A stretch of DNA of 64,000 bases from Gymnogyps californianus (GCF_018139145.2 NC_059474.1:44844344-44908343), one strand, 5' to 3'. Shown: positions 1-14,313, counted from the first letter of the stretch. Numbers and translations: made by a program. The notes: generated by a model from the letters alone, not told the origin.

Positions 1-3000
1 ATTTCTCAAATCAAGTAGTTTCTAACTTTTTCATATATGCTTGAGGAGTTGAAGAAATACTTATCAGTGACACATGAAAGAAAAGCATTTCTAATGTCAG
101 TCTGAAATACATTATACATGACTATAATGATTGGAATATTTTAAGGCGATGAAAAATGTTAAAACACACAGCTTTAGGCCACCTCAGAGCTTCAGTGTGC
201 TGCGAGTTGAATGATGCTGCGATATCTTCCTGAGTGTAGTAGCGTCTTGAAACGGTGGTTCAGAGGCCTCTTAACATCTTAGGTTAAGCCTAAGCCTTGG
301 AACTTCCCTGAAGGGCAGAACCGAAGTAGAACTGGCATTTCAGAATAAGCTGTGCTCGTGTGTTCAGGAATAACTGGACATAACAAGATTTACAGTCCAG
401 CAGTGGTGGTCTTAACATAGAAAGCTCATTTTTTTCAGCTTGCGGTGTGCAAACAAATGAAAAGATGTTGGGAGCGCTGAAAAACAAAGGACAGAAACAG
501 TACATGAACTGTATTAGGATCCTTTGGGAAGGGGAAGGACTTTGGTAGGACTTATCTGTAAGGCCATCTTGTCATAGCACCCAGTTATGCTGGAGACAAC
601 TGATAACTGCTGACCATCTCAGTGGAGGTAAGGTGAGCAGAACCACAGTGGGCCGCAGAAGGTGTTGTAAAGGCTGGCTTATCACAGACAGTCACTTAGA
701 GGTCCCCAGCCGTGTAAAAAACAAAAGTGAGCTGTGGAGGAGTATTACTAATGAGAAAATACAGTCACCTCAATCTGTTAAACTGTGAAACTACAATTTC
801 AAGGCTATGCACACCAGAATAAGCTAGAGGATCAAGGGCAGAATTCTAGTTTGTCCCATTTTTTTGTTACTGCTTGGTCATGAGTTATTACATTCTCATC
901 ACTGAGGTCAGTGAGGACACTTGAGGCAAAATATTACATGCTAATTTATTTGTTTTCTTTTTTATGGAGCGTTGCGACTCTGTTTTAGATTCCTCTTTAT
1001 TATGTTGTTAATAATTCCCATAAGCAGGGCATATATATACTTTGTGAATATGTATGAAGACAAAGTCTTTATCCTGAAATTCTTGATCTGCTAAAATTAC
1101 AAGTTGCAGTTCAACATACTAAAAAATTTGGTTTGATGTCTTAAAAGCAACCCTTAAAATCTCATTAGGTTCACAAACCAATGCTTATATGAACCGAATG
1201 TTTGGAACTTGTCACTAGGGGCATATTGTCATTGTCACTAGGGAACTGTCCGGCTTCAGTGGAGCTATGGTTGCTCTCAGGCCTCATTTCAGTGAGCCAT
1301 CATTGCTCTATAAGGCTATTAAGGCATATATTCAAGGGCTGGTTGCTGAAGAGAGATCAATTTAAGCACTTGCTTAACAGCTTTGCTATATGAGAACTTT
1401 CAGTCTGAATCTGGAAGTACTGATCTGGCTTCCTTTGCAAGGTTTTGAGCGGTCCTAATTCCCTTCAGTGGCAAAGTTAAGGAGACATTGTACAAACTTG
1501 TCAAATATGTGACACAGGCTCTTGGGGAAGACCCGTTAAGGTCCATGCACCTTTCTGGTGGTCATCCTCCTAGTTAGTAATGCTATGAAGAAAGGGAATA
1601 GGGTTCTGTGAAGAGAAACAGTGAGAGAGGAGCCTAAATTGGAGAAGTTGTATCACAGATTGCATGAGACCTAACCACTTTCTGAGGAAAGAGGGGGCTA
1701 TTCAGTATAACTGTTATCTACAGCCAATTCAGCTAAGCAAATACATACCAATACTTTAGGTAGTGGGGCCACCTGTCACCAAAACACCAAAAGCTACCTC
1801 CCTGAAATAATACTGCTTTTTAGATATCTAACTGAACAAAAGAAATACTTTAAAAGCAAACAACACATGAATATAAATTGCTTGCAACAGGAGGCATGGA
1901 CAACTTCTTTCCCTACAACAGGATGTTCACAAAGACACATAATATAAGAAAACTAGTTGAGAAATGCCATTCGTATTCCTACTGTACTTTTTATGTCTTC
2001 TCCCACTCACAAAGTCTGTGGAAGATATTTGGGAGGAAGAAGAGAAGTGTGATAAGATAAGCGATGTTATGAATGCAAAAGATAAAGAAATTGACACTTA
2101 GATGAAAGGAGAGAACTAAAACACCCATAGACAGGTTTTTGCCAAAAACAGGAGAAAAAAAAGGTAGAGAATTTGATGAGCACTAAAGAATGAGGGGATG
2201 TTGTACTGTCTTCAAGCACTGAGCTTACTGTGCTATGAATGAGAGGCAATGGATGCTGATGTCTACTTTGGGTTTTCCTGAGCATGCAGAATGTATACAT
2301 CAATTGCTTTTTAATCAAGAGGGATATCGTATCTTTTTCTTTCTGTTTCTCTTTCTTTTTATAGTGATTTTTTTCTCTGCTAGAATTTCTTCTTCCATGT
2401 TTTTTAGCGTTGTTGAGTTTGTGTTCTTGGACTTGCTGAGCTTGGTTTTGTTCATATGACAAAAAAGGAAGTTATTTTGCTTGCCAGTTGTGCTTTCTTC
2501 AATGCTGATGGTGGCAATAATGGCACCACTGTCAAGGAAGTGTTATGCCTGGCTGAAACTTATCAAAAGCAAACAAAAGAAGCATAACATTTTCCTGTTG
2601 CATGTGTTTATGAGTAACTGCTTAGCCAAGGATGGTAGTACAAAAGCTTTCACTGAAGACTAAAAAAAAGTCTAAGAACCTAGAGAGACAGACTAAGAGC
2701 CAAGATGGAAAGAAAAAGAAATCTTAAACATCTACAAGTCATTTAAGTGATGCAATGAAGAGAGGTAGTTCATGTACTAAACAATTAAAAGAACTCCAAT
2801 ATAATGGCTCCTTCTTTAGCGCAAGATCATGAAACTACTGATAAAAGGGATAGACAGTTGAGTAAAAAACGTTGTGTCCAAAATCTATTTCTTTCTTGCT
2901 TGATTTCCTGCTTTCTCTTCATCCTGCTTTTTGTTCCTTCTCTAATTCCTCTATCCATAATTCTTTTTATATTTCTCTTTTAGTTTCATCCTTCCTCTCT

Positions 3001-5130
3001 TTCCCTCATTTTGTGTCTCTAACTCTCATCCTCCTTCCAAACTCTGTTCTTCTGGTCATGCCCTTGTTTTTTTACCATTTTCTGTAACTCAGTTTGAATG
3101 TGCCAAGGCCACAGCAACTACAGTGATAGTAGCTTATGCCGTCTCCAGTAACTCAGCTTCAGGGTCTTGAAAGGAGAAGTAAAAACAAATCTCCAAGGTT
3201 GTGCCAGTTTTGGCATGTGGCTATGCAGATATTTGTACTTCATTTGGTGTTCATTCTTCAAGCTCATGTGTTATCACTCAAAGATGAACAGTGTTATAAC
3301 TCAAGTAGGAGGGCAGTTTAAAGAATGTTCAGGAAGAGCCAACTTTTGGAGTTTTTGTTTTGAAGTTAGGTCAGTCCTTGACTTTTTGCTTTTAAATCTA
3401 CAACCAAAAAGTGTTTAAACTCAAAAATGAGTTTAAATCAAATAAATGCTGGCTAAAAGCTAGTTACTTAAATTTCAACAAATTTTCTTCAAAACCATAA
3501 ATGAAACAGATGTAACTTATACCAATTTCAAGCATCTTAATAAATACAGTAGTTATAACAACTCTACCGCTCATGATTTTTTTCTTATACAAAAATACAT
3601 TAGTTTACACTCTTTCACTATCAGTTTGGATTTTAAAAGGGAGAGACAGTGTTACCCTATACCATCATTCAAGCTATACAATTAATGTAAACTCAAGGAT
3701 GCAAAAGGATCTGAATGCTTTTCTGAGGCAGGGGTAGAAAACAGAGGAAAAGATGCTGTTAAAATAGGGAAACATTTCCCTGAGTGTGTAAGCATCCTAT
3801 GGAATTCATTCCTGCAGGAAGTTAGCGATTCATAGATGCTGTGACTGGGTTTGAGATGGTTAACTATGAAAACTGACTACAAATGTACCTGACTGAAGAC
3901 TTCGGGTCTGAAAAGGAATTTCTGCACACACATGCGTAATTGGTTCAGCACATTACAATGTTAATAGCGGTATTCTGAAACACGTGGTAATGGGTAATTT
4001 TAAGAGGTGCTTGATGTTCTAGCATGGTAAAAACATGTAGCATGGAAAAAGCATGTGAGTATTTGCTGTAGAGAAAGCTTTGTTTCAAATACCATGTTTA
4101 AGCAGAAAAACTAAGTCTCAAAATGATAAAACTTGCATACAATAATTAAAAGAATGGCAAGAAAATCCATACTTTTTACTAAGGGGTTCTAAAAATATAA
4201 ATTTGCAAGAATGGAGTAGTAATTAAAGGATGAGAAATTTATCTAAAATTTCATAAATGTTTTGGTAAAGTAAAATAAACATTTTGTATTAAACATAGAA
4301 CACAGCAAAAAACACTGAAGTCTTTCATATCAGCTCTGGAAATAGTGAAAATTTTAGTAAATGTTAAATAAAATGCATCCTTGTTGATGCCTTCCTCTAT
4401 GCAGAAGGAAGCAACAATTTTTTTCTCCAAACCAATAGTATTTTTATTATCTAGGTTTATACAGTTGTAAAACTAATGATTAGGAGTAATATTAGTAATA
4501 TAAAATGTTTTCTGAAGCCTTATGAAGGCAGTAAATTCACAGGGTCATTCCCCAGGAAGGGGCAGTGATTGCACATCGAATGAAATGGACATTCCATTCA
4601 GAACATTTATTAGCTCAGATTTTAAACATTAATCAATCTTGGTTGAGAAGGTGTTTCAGCAGATTTTTGTGTTGATTATTGACATTAAAATGTGTGTTCC
4701 TTTGAGATCTTTCTTCAGTAATAGTCTTAATATCAACCAAGGAATGCTGGATCTGAAAATTGCCTTTTCTACTTTGCTCCTAGTCTTCAATAATAAGGCA
4801 GAAAAGACAACAAAAATGGTTGGTTTGCCCTACTTTGTAATAGCTGGTCTCCTCTTTTCTTCTCTTTCCAGCTACTGCAAAACAAATGGCAAGCTAAAAT
4901 CACCACCCTGTCCCCTGTGTAACTATGTTTTTGTGCTATATTTTAGGCTGTTTTCTAAAAGCTCAATTAATCTGTCAGTTGATGCTGATTATACCTGTAG
5001 TGTTTCTAAATGAAGCCTGCAATTCTGTTGCAATCTCAGCTTTACAAGGCTTCCTGTTTTTTCTGCTGTTGTGCTTATTATATGTGATATGTGCACTTTT
5101 AGTTTCATTCTTGTTGATTAATCAGGTGCT
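1..5130. other. Non-genic AT-rich sequence
   Basis: Downstream flank of SMIM31. Apart from the pyrimidine-rich tract at 2884-3070 I see no gene, RNA or recognisable transposon. The minus-strand frame at 2067-2462 is Lys/Arg-rich only because of a T-rich run near 2330-2400 and has no splice or start context that I trust. Confidence 0.5.
2884..3070 (+). repeat. Pyrimidine-rich low-complexity tract
   Basis: About 190 bp of degenerate C/T-rich sequence with scattered purines. It has no regular unit and no splice or coding logic. It is probably a decayed microsatellite or low-complexity DNA. Confidence 0.6.
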
Positions 5131-5388
5131 AAGAAGAAGAAGAGGTGGAAGAGGATAAAGAGGAAGAAGAAGAGGAGGAGGAGAAAGAAGAAGAGGAGGA
5201 GGAGGAGGAGGAGGAGGAGAAAGAAGAAGAGGAGGAGGAGGAGGAGGAGAAAGAGGAGGAGGAGGACAAAGAAGAGGAGGAGAAGGAGGAGAAAGAAGAG
5301 GAGGAGGAGGAGGAGGAGGAGGAGGAGAAAGAAGAGGAGGAGGAGGAGGAAGGAAGAGGAAGAGGAGGAGGAAGGAAGAGGAGAAGAG
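5131..5388 (+). repeat. Long purine (GGA/GAA) tract
   Basis: This 258-bp stretch is almost entirely A and G, with only three pyrimidines (T at 5146 and 5156, C at 5267). The last 121 bases (5268-5388) are unbroken purine. GAAGAAGA blocks alternate with longer runs of GGA, giving an irregular higher-order pattern (GGAGGAGAAAGAAGA recurs). The poly-Glu frame on the plus strand and poly-Ser frame on the minus strand are by-products of the repeat. Such homopurine tracts can form triplex (H-DNA) and are prone to length change. Confidence 0.92.
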
Positions 5389-8300
5389 TTAGTGGGTACC
5401 CAAACCTCCTATCCATATCATAGCCCTTTAATACCTTTGTAAATATGTTTTTCTTACCTTCACATTCCTTGCCATAACTAGAAAGCAGACATGAAAATGC
5501 TGTGTCATTAGCACTGTACTTTCATCTCTTTAGGCCTGGAGCAATAACATAATAAAATTTATATCTGTATTATTGTCCTTCAGTTCTGCTAATCTTCCTT
5601 AACAGGGCTGTAAATAACACCACTCCGATTCCCTTTAAAATAAAAAACTAAATGGAAAAGAGAGAGGGAAAATCTGCAAATAACTCCTCCCAAGGCCATG
5701 ACCTCCTCCATCTATCACGACCAGAGCAGGCAGATAAGGAGGTTTCATGTGAAAGCAACCATTCTGAGTGACTACACATTAAATCAACTTGTAGATCAAG
5801 CTTTGACAGGTGCTGATATGAACAGCTGTCAGAGGCCACATGGGAACTGTGTGCTTCATATCCATCATTCTCCTGCTTCTCCAGGATATCCGAAGAAAGC
5901 AGAAAAGGTGAAAATCTTCCATCTCTACAAGCAGTTCTTCACTCCCCTCTCACTAACAGACGTGCAGCTTTTCTGGAGCATTATAGTGGTCTCAAGCCAT
6001 GATATTTAACTCCAAATAATCATTTGCTTGAGAAAAAATACGGTGAGGCACAGAGCCAACAGTTGAAGTGCTATGTTTTCATCAATTATAATTTCAGTTA
6101 CTACTTCGGGCTTGCATCCAAGTGTAAATTGCTAAAATTTTATGCAGTTTCCACATTAATGGATAGTTAAATGTTACATCTAATAAAACAAAGATAAAAT
6201 TATTAAAATGGCAAGGACATTTCTTTGATGTACAGTTCAAAACTTTCTATGCTTTTTTTTGTGCTATATTAAAACAATATGACCTTTGCTACAGTCATCA
6301 TCCCATTATAGAAATGAGCAAACATGGGTAGAAATAAAGACAGTTTCTTACCAGTAAACCCTGCCACCCAGAAAAAAATGTCAGGTTTCACATACTTTTC
6401 TTTTCAAGTTCATCTCTTTCACGCAGTTGAAGGGATCATACCTTTGAATCTGATAAATTACTTCTTTGTAGAGAACTCTTATGAAGAAGATAATGGATAG
6501 ATTAAAAAAAAATTAGAAAATACACATCAAAGAGTAATCTTAAAGTCTAAATCCACAGTAGTAGCCCAAAAGGAATATGCAGACAGACTTTTAATCTTTC
6601 AGCATGACTGCTTCCAGGCCTAATTTGAACTCAACTCTTTAGAGTCAGAGTATGCGAAACAGAGTAAAAAGTCAAATTTTAGGGCTGAGTACTTTGCCTG
6701 AATTCTAACAAAGCAGGTAAGCATATTAAACTTCAAGTTTTTGTGCAACTACACTATGTACATTCGTGAAATCATACACTGTCCAGCTGCTTGCTGAACT
6801 TAGGATTTGTATCAGGAGTGCACTTTTAAAGTGAATATCCCAATTATTCCCATTCATTGTGCTTTACTTCATGTCATGAAGCAGTATCAGAAATTGCAAA
6901 CTGGATTCTTTTTGAACTAATTATGAATTGAAGATGAGTACAACAGATGAAGTCCAACTGTTACTGGGCATTTGGTCCACAGAAGCTGCTATCAACTAGT
7001 CTGAGTAAACGCACCTGAAATGTGTGTAGTGTGGATGTTGTGTCCTTGGCACCAGCTGTTTTGCTCTACGAGCCTTCTCCTGTGGGGCTGCACTACTCAC
7101 TTACGCAGGTGTAACCTCAGTCTTCTGAGTCAGAACTTTGTCTTTTTGCAGACAGTCTGGCGCTCAGGATTTGAGGATAAAAGTGGGCATATTCCCTTAT
7201 AGTCCAGGGCACCTCAAGAGTGAGCCTCAGAGAAATTTAGAAAATAACAAGGAGCCTAGGTACATTGTAGAAAAGGATAAGAAAAGCCCAGCAAGGGAAG
7301 ATTTTTTTTATTTATACAGAATACTAATTTTATGGTTGGTCTGCCTTTATCAACCTCAAAAAATTGTACAGTTTGTAAAGTTAGAGATAATGGCACATAT
7401 GTGTGTTACATGGCTTCAATATCACTGTACTTTGAGGGTTATTAGGAAAGGAATGATAATACATCCTGAATTCTTTCATTTAAAAAATAAGTGAATGCTA
7501 TTTTTAGCACTTTAATATGACCTTTCTTTAGAATATGTAAACACAGAGTCCCATGAATTTACATCTGTCAATTACCTTTTAATAAATGCAAGATTTACGT
7601 GTATCATATAAAACAAAGAAAAAGGCTACACTGTGTAGCTAACTCCTCCAAATAACTCACTCAGACTAACATACAGAGCTTGGTTCTTAGATGAATGAGA
7701 GAGAGAGATATACCATTTATGTCTAACCCCTTTCTTTTTTTGTGGCTTTTTCTTCAGTGTTGTATTGCAACGTCATCTTTGAAGATGTTATTGCTGGAAT
7801 TAGTAACTTCTCCGTATACCAGAGCACTAGCATCCTGAATTTGTTACATCAAAGGATATTGACTGAGAAGACAAATAATTAAATGACCCGTAACACAGGT
7901 AAATGATACTCTTGGGATCAAAGGGATCCCCTATGAATACAGTGTGCTGCTCTGTTCTGCCAGTCATAGAAAGTGTCATTTGGCTGCAATGGCTGAAGTG
8001 AGGTAGCTTTTGTCAGTCCTTCAAAGTCAGGGGTTTCCAAACAGGATCTTCCTGTTTGTTTTCCTTGTTTGCTAATTGTTCAGAAAATACTAAGATGAAT
8101 GTAAGACTTGGTCAAATATCAATTCATATGACATGGCTACACTAATACTTGCGGGCTAGGCTTCTGAACCACTTTCAAGTGAAAGAGAAGACAGTCACCA
8201 GCAGTCTGTTTTGGAAATGGATGGAGATGGCTGACTAAGAATTTTCTGGTGCAAGAAAATAGTATGAAAAACGTACTACCTTTAAATCTTATCTTGAACC

Positions 8301-11300
8301 AAGACCATTGTTTTTAGTCTTCTTTGAAAGTGAGTTAGGCTTAAGATGTAAAAATCGCCCTTCTTCTAGTACAAGAGTGCCCATGTAGAAAGTTAGCATA
8401 GAACAGCTAGTGTAGCTGTAGCTTAGACTGTAAGAGCTTGGTCACATAAAATGCTGATGTGCCTTCTTTAAGTATATTTTCCTAGGAATCATGGATGTGT
8501 CTGTCAGCGCCTCTGTTCTCTCTTCCTTTACTCATTCCTCACTTTTTTTGAATATAAAGATCTTACTTAGTTGTCAAGGTTAATACTTTACATATCATTA
8601 GCTTTGAACTAGGTTGGATATTTCACTGTGGTGCAAATAAATAATGAAACTAAAAAGCTACATGAGTATTAGAAAGCAGAAATAATGAATAATGATGAAG
8701 CAGTCATTCTTCATGTTATAGCTTCTCTGATTATGATGGATAAGAGCTGCTGTCCTGCAGCAAAATAATTTGAAATATATATATATATGTGTGCAATATA
8801 ATATTTAGAAGAAGAATAAATTAAAGGTATTGTGTTTGTCTGGATTAAAGGTACTGATAACTGGATCACCAGTTAGTATAAATTTACATACTGCTATTGA
8901 GAGTCAGAGATATTACTAAATGACTCAGTACTAAGAATCAAAACCTGAATATATTACCTGAAATATAAAAATTTTTCTGTTCAAAATGAAGCAGAAGTCT
9001 ATAGCAGCAAGAATTTTTGGAAGATTTATTAAATATTGTCTGTTATAGTAAAACATATATTCAGGTGTACATATAAATAACAATCTCATATGGATTTCAA
9101 CTGTTAGCCTACTATACACAAATTCTATACTGCTGCAATGGTAATCTGGTACGATTAATTCTTTATGCAATTTCATGTAAAATAATTGTTCACACATTGT
9201 TTTCTTTCTTACTATTTTTTATTACCTCGTTAAAGTTCATGGCTTAGATCCACATTTTTGGTGAGGTACTTTCCATTGCTTTTTAAAATTAACTTTCTCA
9301 GCTAAGGGTGCTCTTTCTTTTCTGCTTCTTACTGTTAATAACCTGCTAAAGCTTAATAAGGAGAACGACAGTCAGCAGGAACTACACCTATCAGTCAGTG
9401 CAGAAATAGTACACTTTATGAGTAGAACTAAGGAGCAATAGCCACTAGATCTCAGAATAAGAAAATAATTACTTCACCTGTACGGTGTCTGTACTGGAAA
9501 TGATTGTTTCCCCTATGGAGTCACTCCTATGGGAATTTTTAATAAAAAATGAATTAACTTCAGCCCTGAGGATGTGGCCATTAGGCTGAACAAGTCACTC
9601 CCAAAATTACAGTTCCTCTTCCCTAACTTGTGCCATGAGCAGTAACAGGCTATTAAGTCTAAGTTGTCCCCTAACTGAATTCAACTGTAAAAATCTTCCT
9701 GACTTTGACAGAACCAGATTTCCATTATAGGAAAGACTTGTCTAATGCCAGGATCTTTACTTGGGTTCTCTACAGCTGGAAAACTTTACCATATGTGATA
9801 GAAGTAGTGGTACCAGTATGGCAGGAGAAGGAGGATACTCAAGAAGTGCAGAAATTACCTGCACAAACGTTTACAACCATTCAGGGTGGAAGACGACGTG
9901 TTGTCCTCTTACAGAACATAATAAAGCATAAGTAGAACAATATCTCTGAATTTTACATAATAATAGAAGACAGCACAGAATTTTAATCTGGTAAGGTATA
10001 ACTGCATGTCCCTAGTAAAAGGTCTTCCTCTTTACTGTGCATGCATGGTTGCTTCCTGTCTCTTAATGGTTAGGTGAGTAATTAGGTGAGGATTGTATGA
10101 TACCTTTAATGTTCCAGTGGCTTTTATAACTACAAATAATTAAAATTAGTTTTATTGTGACTGGGCAATAACTAAGAAGTTATTTTACCTCCGTACAGCC
10201 ATATCTGCCAAAATGTCTGTGAAAGACTCGGTCTTTGCCTGTAGAAGAAGCTTAAGTTGATTTACTATGAAACATTTTTAAAGTAATACAACTCCTGTGT
10301 GGATATTCTTATTTCAAAGTAGTTTCTTCACAGTTCAGCTTAAATGTGTTTGCAATCAGATTTTTAACTCAGAAAGATTCAAAGTGTATGATGATCTGTT
10401 CAGAGGTTGTCTTCATGTGGAGAGAAATTTCTTTGGAGTATTTAATGTTAGTTTTTGTGTTAAGGGAGCCTTCAAGATGAAGTTGAAATTCATCTCTACC
10501 TAATGGCAGCTTCTATTTGCAATAGCAACTTCATGAGAAGAAGAATACAGTACTTTTTCACACTTATACCTCTTTTCATTGTAGGGCAGCATTTTACTGT
10601 CTATACCAGAGTTACCTGGTATCCAGTCCTGATATGCTCTCCCCTTTGAAAGTGGGATTATAAATCTTCTTAAAGCTATATCTCACTTAGCATGCAAAAT
10701 AGGACATAGGCCACTGAAAACACAGATTGAGAATGTGCACATAGATTTTATTTTATTTTTTTTAAATTCTGTAATTTAATTAGTACACATGACATTTTTT
10801 AATACACTTACTGTGCTGGGAGTTTGGTCCCATATATCTTCTATTAGTTAAAGGATTGGAAAGTTCACTTTAGTTCTGTTTAGAATGTATGTAAAAACTT
10901 GGACTGTAACTCACAAGAAGGATTGAACGTGTATGCTTGATCTGGATCTTCCAAGCCACGATTCTGAGTTGTTAAGTGCTCTCTTATCTTTGCGTCAACA
11001 CTGAATATTTTTTTTCCTGGATGTATCTCCCCACAAACATGAGTTGTTTTGGATGAGAACATTGGATGAAGATTCTTTTTAATCAAAATAACTGCTTTGT
11101 AGATTAAATGTCTTCAAAACAATAATTAAAAAAAAATTAATTAAAGACCAAAGAAACTCAGTTTACAAAGAAATTCATTTTACTGTTGCTTTTAAATAAA
11201 AAGTGCTAGAATATGGATCTTTGTTAGGTTCATTCATCCTAGAACGACTTGTAAACAGCTCATGAAACCACAAATGCCTGGTAGAGTGTTTTGTCTTAGA

Positions 11301-12099
11301 AACTTTGTTTTCATAGAGATCTTCCACTAAATAAGTTTAGATGACACCTGACGATAAAAGCAATTATTTCTTCTGTTATGTTATATGTTCTTTCCTTACT
11401 GAAATACCATTGTGTTGAAGGAAATTATTAAAATAGTGGACCTTTAAAACGTCATTCACCTGGTCTGAGTGGTTTATTCACTATGTTATATGTGTTCTCT
11501 GAACACATATTTTAAAAAATAATTTGATGTTTAAGCAAGGCAGAAGGTATTTGCAGCAAACACTTTATATTTTGCTAATTTTTAAATTTTGCTAGTTTTT
11601 AAATTTTGCTAGTTTTTAAACAAACTTCCCTTTTTATTTTTTTACTAGTTTGACCATGTTTTCAATACCAGTAACATTTAATGAGCTCTTGGAAGGTTAA
11701 AAAAAAAATAAAAGAAAGATAAACCTGAACTTGTCTTAACAATAGTGTGTATACTGGGAGAGACAGTTTACAAGGATTTTTATTACCAAGCCATTTTAAA
11801 CAGTGTGAGACTTTTTTTTTTTTTGCATTGAGAAAACTTGCTGGAATAAAGTGAAGTGTTTTATTATTTAATCTGTTAATTAAGATATAGAAAGATTTTA
11901 TAATACAAAGCTCTACGAGCCACTTCCCTTGAGAGGCAATGACTCCCAATGAGGTCCTGCACATACCACAGACATTTCCATGTGCAAGACCAAATTGGAC
12001 TCTTACTTCTGAATGATGGTTTTCTTCCAGTTCAATGATAAAGAGGTACCGACTGCTGAGATGCCTTTGTCTTCCCCAGAAGCAGGATGTGACAATCAC
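5389..12099. other. Non-genic AT-rich sequence
   Basis: No supported gene. Contains a short AT-dinucleotide run near 8776-8790 and the 17-bp tandem at 11570-11620. The frame at 11662-12099 on the minus strand continues one of the frames of the 12.1-kb exon-like block after a single stop codon. Confidence 0.5.
11570..11620 (+). repeat. Three tandem 17-bp units
   Basis: Three adjacent copies of TTTTGCTAGTTTTTAAA; the first has A in place of G at the ninth base. The second and third are identical. It is a short young minisatellite. Confidence 0.85.
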
Positions 12100-12275
12100 C
12101 TTTTAACTTGGTGAAAAGAGGGAATCGGGATGCAGTTGGCCGTGAGACACTGTCTCCAAGCTCTTGCAAGCTTCCTGCTCTGCGCTGAGTATCTTGCCTT
12201 TGCGGGTTTCTGAACCAGGCTGCGGGAACTCAGTGGGAAGGTCTTCTGTGTGAGGCACCAGCTCCCACTGAGTTC
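12100..12275 (-). other. Exon-like GC-rich block of unknown origin
   Basis: On the minus strand the acceptor CTGCTTTGCTTGCAG|GAACTC is good. A weaker donor, AAAAG|GTGATT, closes a 176-nt block. The block is visibly richer in GC and CpG than its flanks and is open in two frames; the third closes after about 14 codons. I do not recognise either peptide. It lies about 1.8 kb past the SMIM31 poly(A) signal on the same strand. It could be an exon of a downstream gene, a noncoding RNA exon, or chance. Confidence 0.25.
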
Positions 12276-14103
12276 CTGCAAGCAAAGCAGAATGTCACCT
12301 AAAGGTGTTGCTGTTTTCTGCTTATTATAGAAAGAGTGGAATAATATATTTTACTGTAGGAGGCTTTGACAAGGCCTAAACTGGACAAGTGTTCCTGGAG
12401 TTGCCTACCATTACCAAAAAGCAATTGTAATTTAGATACCAGTTTTCATAGCAAATTGATTTGTTTTGGGAAAACCATTTTTGTGCTAGTACTGTATACA
12501 TATCAGACCTTGGGTTGACAAATAATGTCTCAACAAAATATGATATTATCCTTCCAGCAAATGGCTCTAGCATTGATTTGGCCATGGATTAATATGCAGC
12601 TTGATTAATTTTTAAATTAATGGTTAATATCAGCTTGGGCAGGTAACAGCTTCATCTAAACATATAGTCTAGAAGAAAAGAGTGAATTTAATTTCTTAAA
12701 GATTAAATAGATTGGGATTCCCAGGGATCTGCCTTTTTGTCCCTCATGCTATTTCATGATCCCTGCTGTGAGCAGGACAAGTAGAGGAGTCAGGAAACAT
12801 CAGGAAATGTAGCTAGGAGTGAAGAGAAACCAGTGTGGCAGTGTCACTGGAGAAGATAGGGAAGTTAGCCTGCAGCGAGACTTGGAGCTCTCTGCTACAG
12901 GTAGGGAGAACATTGCAAACTGATGAACTTGCATACTTGGCAGAACATCTTAGGAGGAGGTTGGGGGAAGGCATGCCTGATATGGAAAAACAAGAATTAT
13001 CAATCCTGTATCAATCCTCCGTTATGTATAATAGCAAAAGACCAAATGTATGCATTATGGTGATCTGGGGAAACTGTTGAGAGGCTCTGAAAGGTACTTG
13101 TCTTGTCCCCTTTTTCTAGACAGTAATAGTGTGATATGGGATAAAACAGGGATTTTGGGTTAACATTAGCTATCTGACAGAATAAGACATTCTCTTTGCT
13201 TTCCTGAAAAACACTGACAATCTGAAAACAATGCATCATAATTTGGCTGCTCAACAACTACCATCTGAAGCTTTGTGATACAACAAGGTCAATTTCCTGA
13301 TATTTTTACTCTTGTCACTGTGGTGAGGAACAAAATGACTTCTCCTTCCCTGTACATGTTATACCTTATAGCCCAGCCCAGAGCTCTTCCAGTCATCTCC
13401 TAATATGCAAAAGGGAGTCTTCTAACAATTAGTCTATGAGCTACTTTGTCCTTCCCCTTGCTTCTTTTTGCTTGTGGACAGAAGAAGCAGTGCTAGTGTA
13501 GTACTGGTACTTGAGACTTAAGGAAATGGGTAGGATCCAAAAACTCAAAAACTGCAGAAATGCTTTGTCTGTGGGGCAAGAAAGATCAGTTCCAACCTCA
13601 GCCTTAGAAGTTCAGCAGATCTTCTGGACTTTGGGGAGAAAGAGATATTGCTTCATTACCCATACCTGCTCTGTGAAGAAATGGAGGACTTCAGTATCAA
13701 GGCTGAGTGAGGCAACTTTCAAAAGCAGCAAATCAACCTAATTTTTGTAAAGCATACTATAAACTTTCTAAACATCTGAAATCAAAAGCAATACTTGAAT
13801 ATAGATGCCATTATACTGGAGAAATTTAAAAAATATTTGCCTGGTACTTTCCAGTCAGCTTCAGCAGCTTATTAATGTTAATGTAAATTAAATAACTACT
13901 ATAATAATACAGTCTCATTGTAAAATTATCTTCCGATGCCGATGTTCTGTTGACTGAACAGATAGAAAAGTAAATACACTGCTGTTAAATATACTTTATA
14001 CATGACTGAAAAGTGGGGAAGAAACCAAACGTAACTTCTGAATTTAAAGTTTCTCCTTTTGGAATTTGGAGCAGATGTGCTCTGTAAAATAAGCCCTGGT
14101 ACT

Positions 14104-14109
14104 TTTATT
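14104..14109 (-). terminator. Candidate poly(A) signal of SMIM31
   Basis: A canonical AATAAA hexamer on the minus strand lies about 205 nt past the SMIM31 stop codon. It is the first perfect one I found after the stop. Cleavage 10-30 nt further on would give a short 3'UTR. No transcript data are available to confirm its use. Confidence 0.5.
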
Positions 14110-14313
14110 AGGGCCATGAAGTGGGGTTGTAAAAAGGTGCTGAAGCAGCTTCATGGGTCGTGGTTCATTAACTCTAATTGTCACGTCTGGATTCCATCTG
14201 ATGGATGGTCAGGTCCTTCCTTTCTCACATCCGTTTTCTCACTGTCTTCATGTGACCAGCTTCCAGAGCTACCTCCTTCAGAAGTATTTCCAACAGTGGA
14301 CTTGGGTAATATT

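Noticed and set aside
2067..2462. 131-codon minus-strand frame with Lys/Arg-rich segment, considered as a SMIM31 exon or small gene
   Set aside because: The basic stretch reflects a pyrimidine run, phase and acceptor do not fit SMIM31, and it resembles no family I know.
5129..5423. Long poly-Glu (plus) and poly-Ser (minus) open frames
   Set aside because: They arise from the purine microsatellite, which is open in several frames; no gene context.
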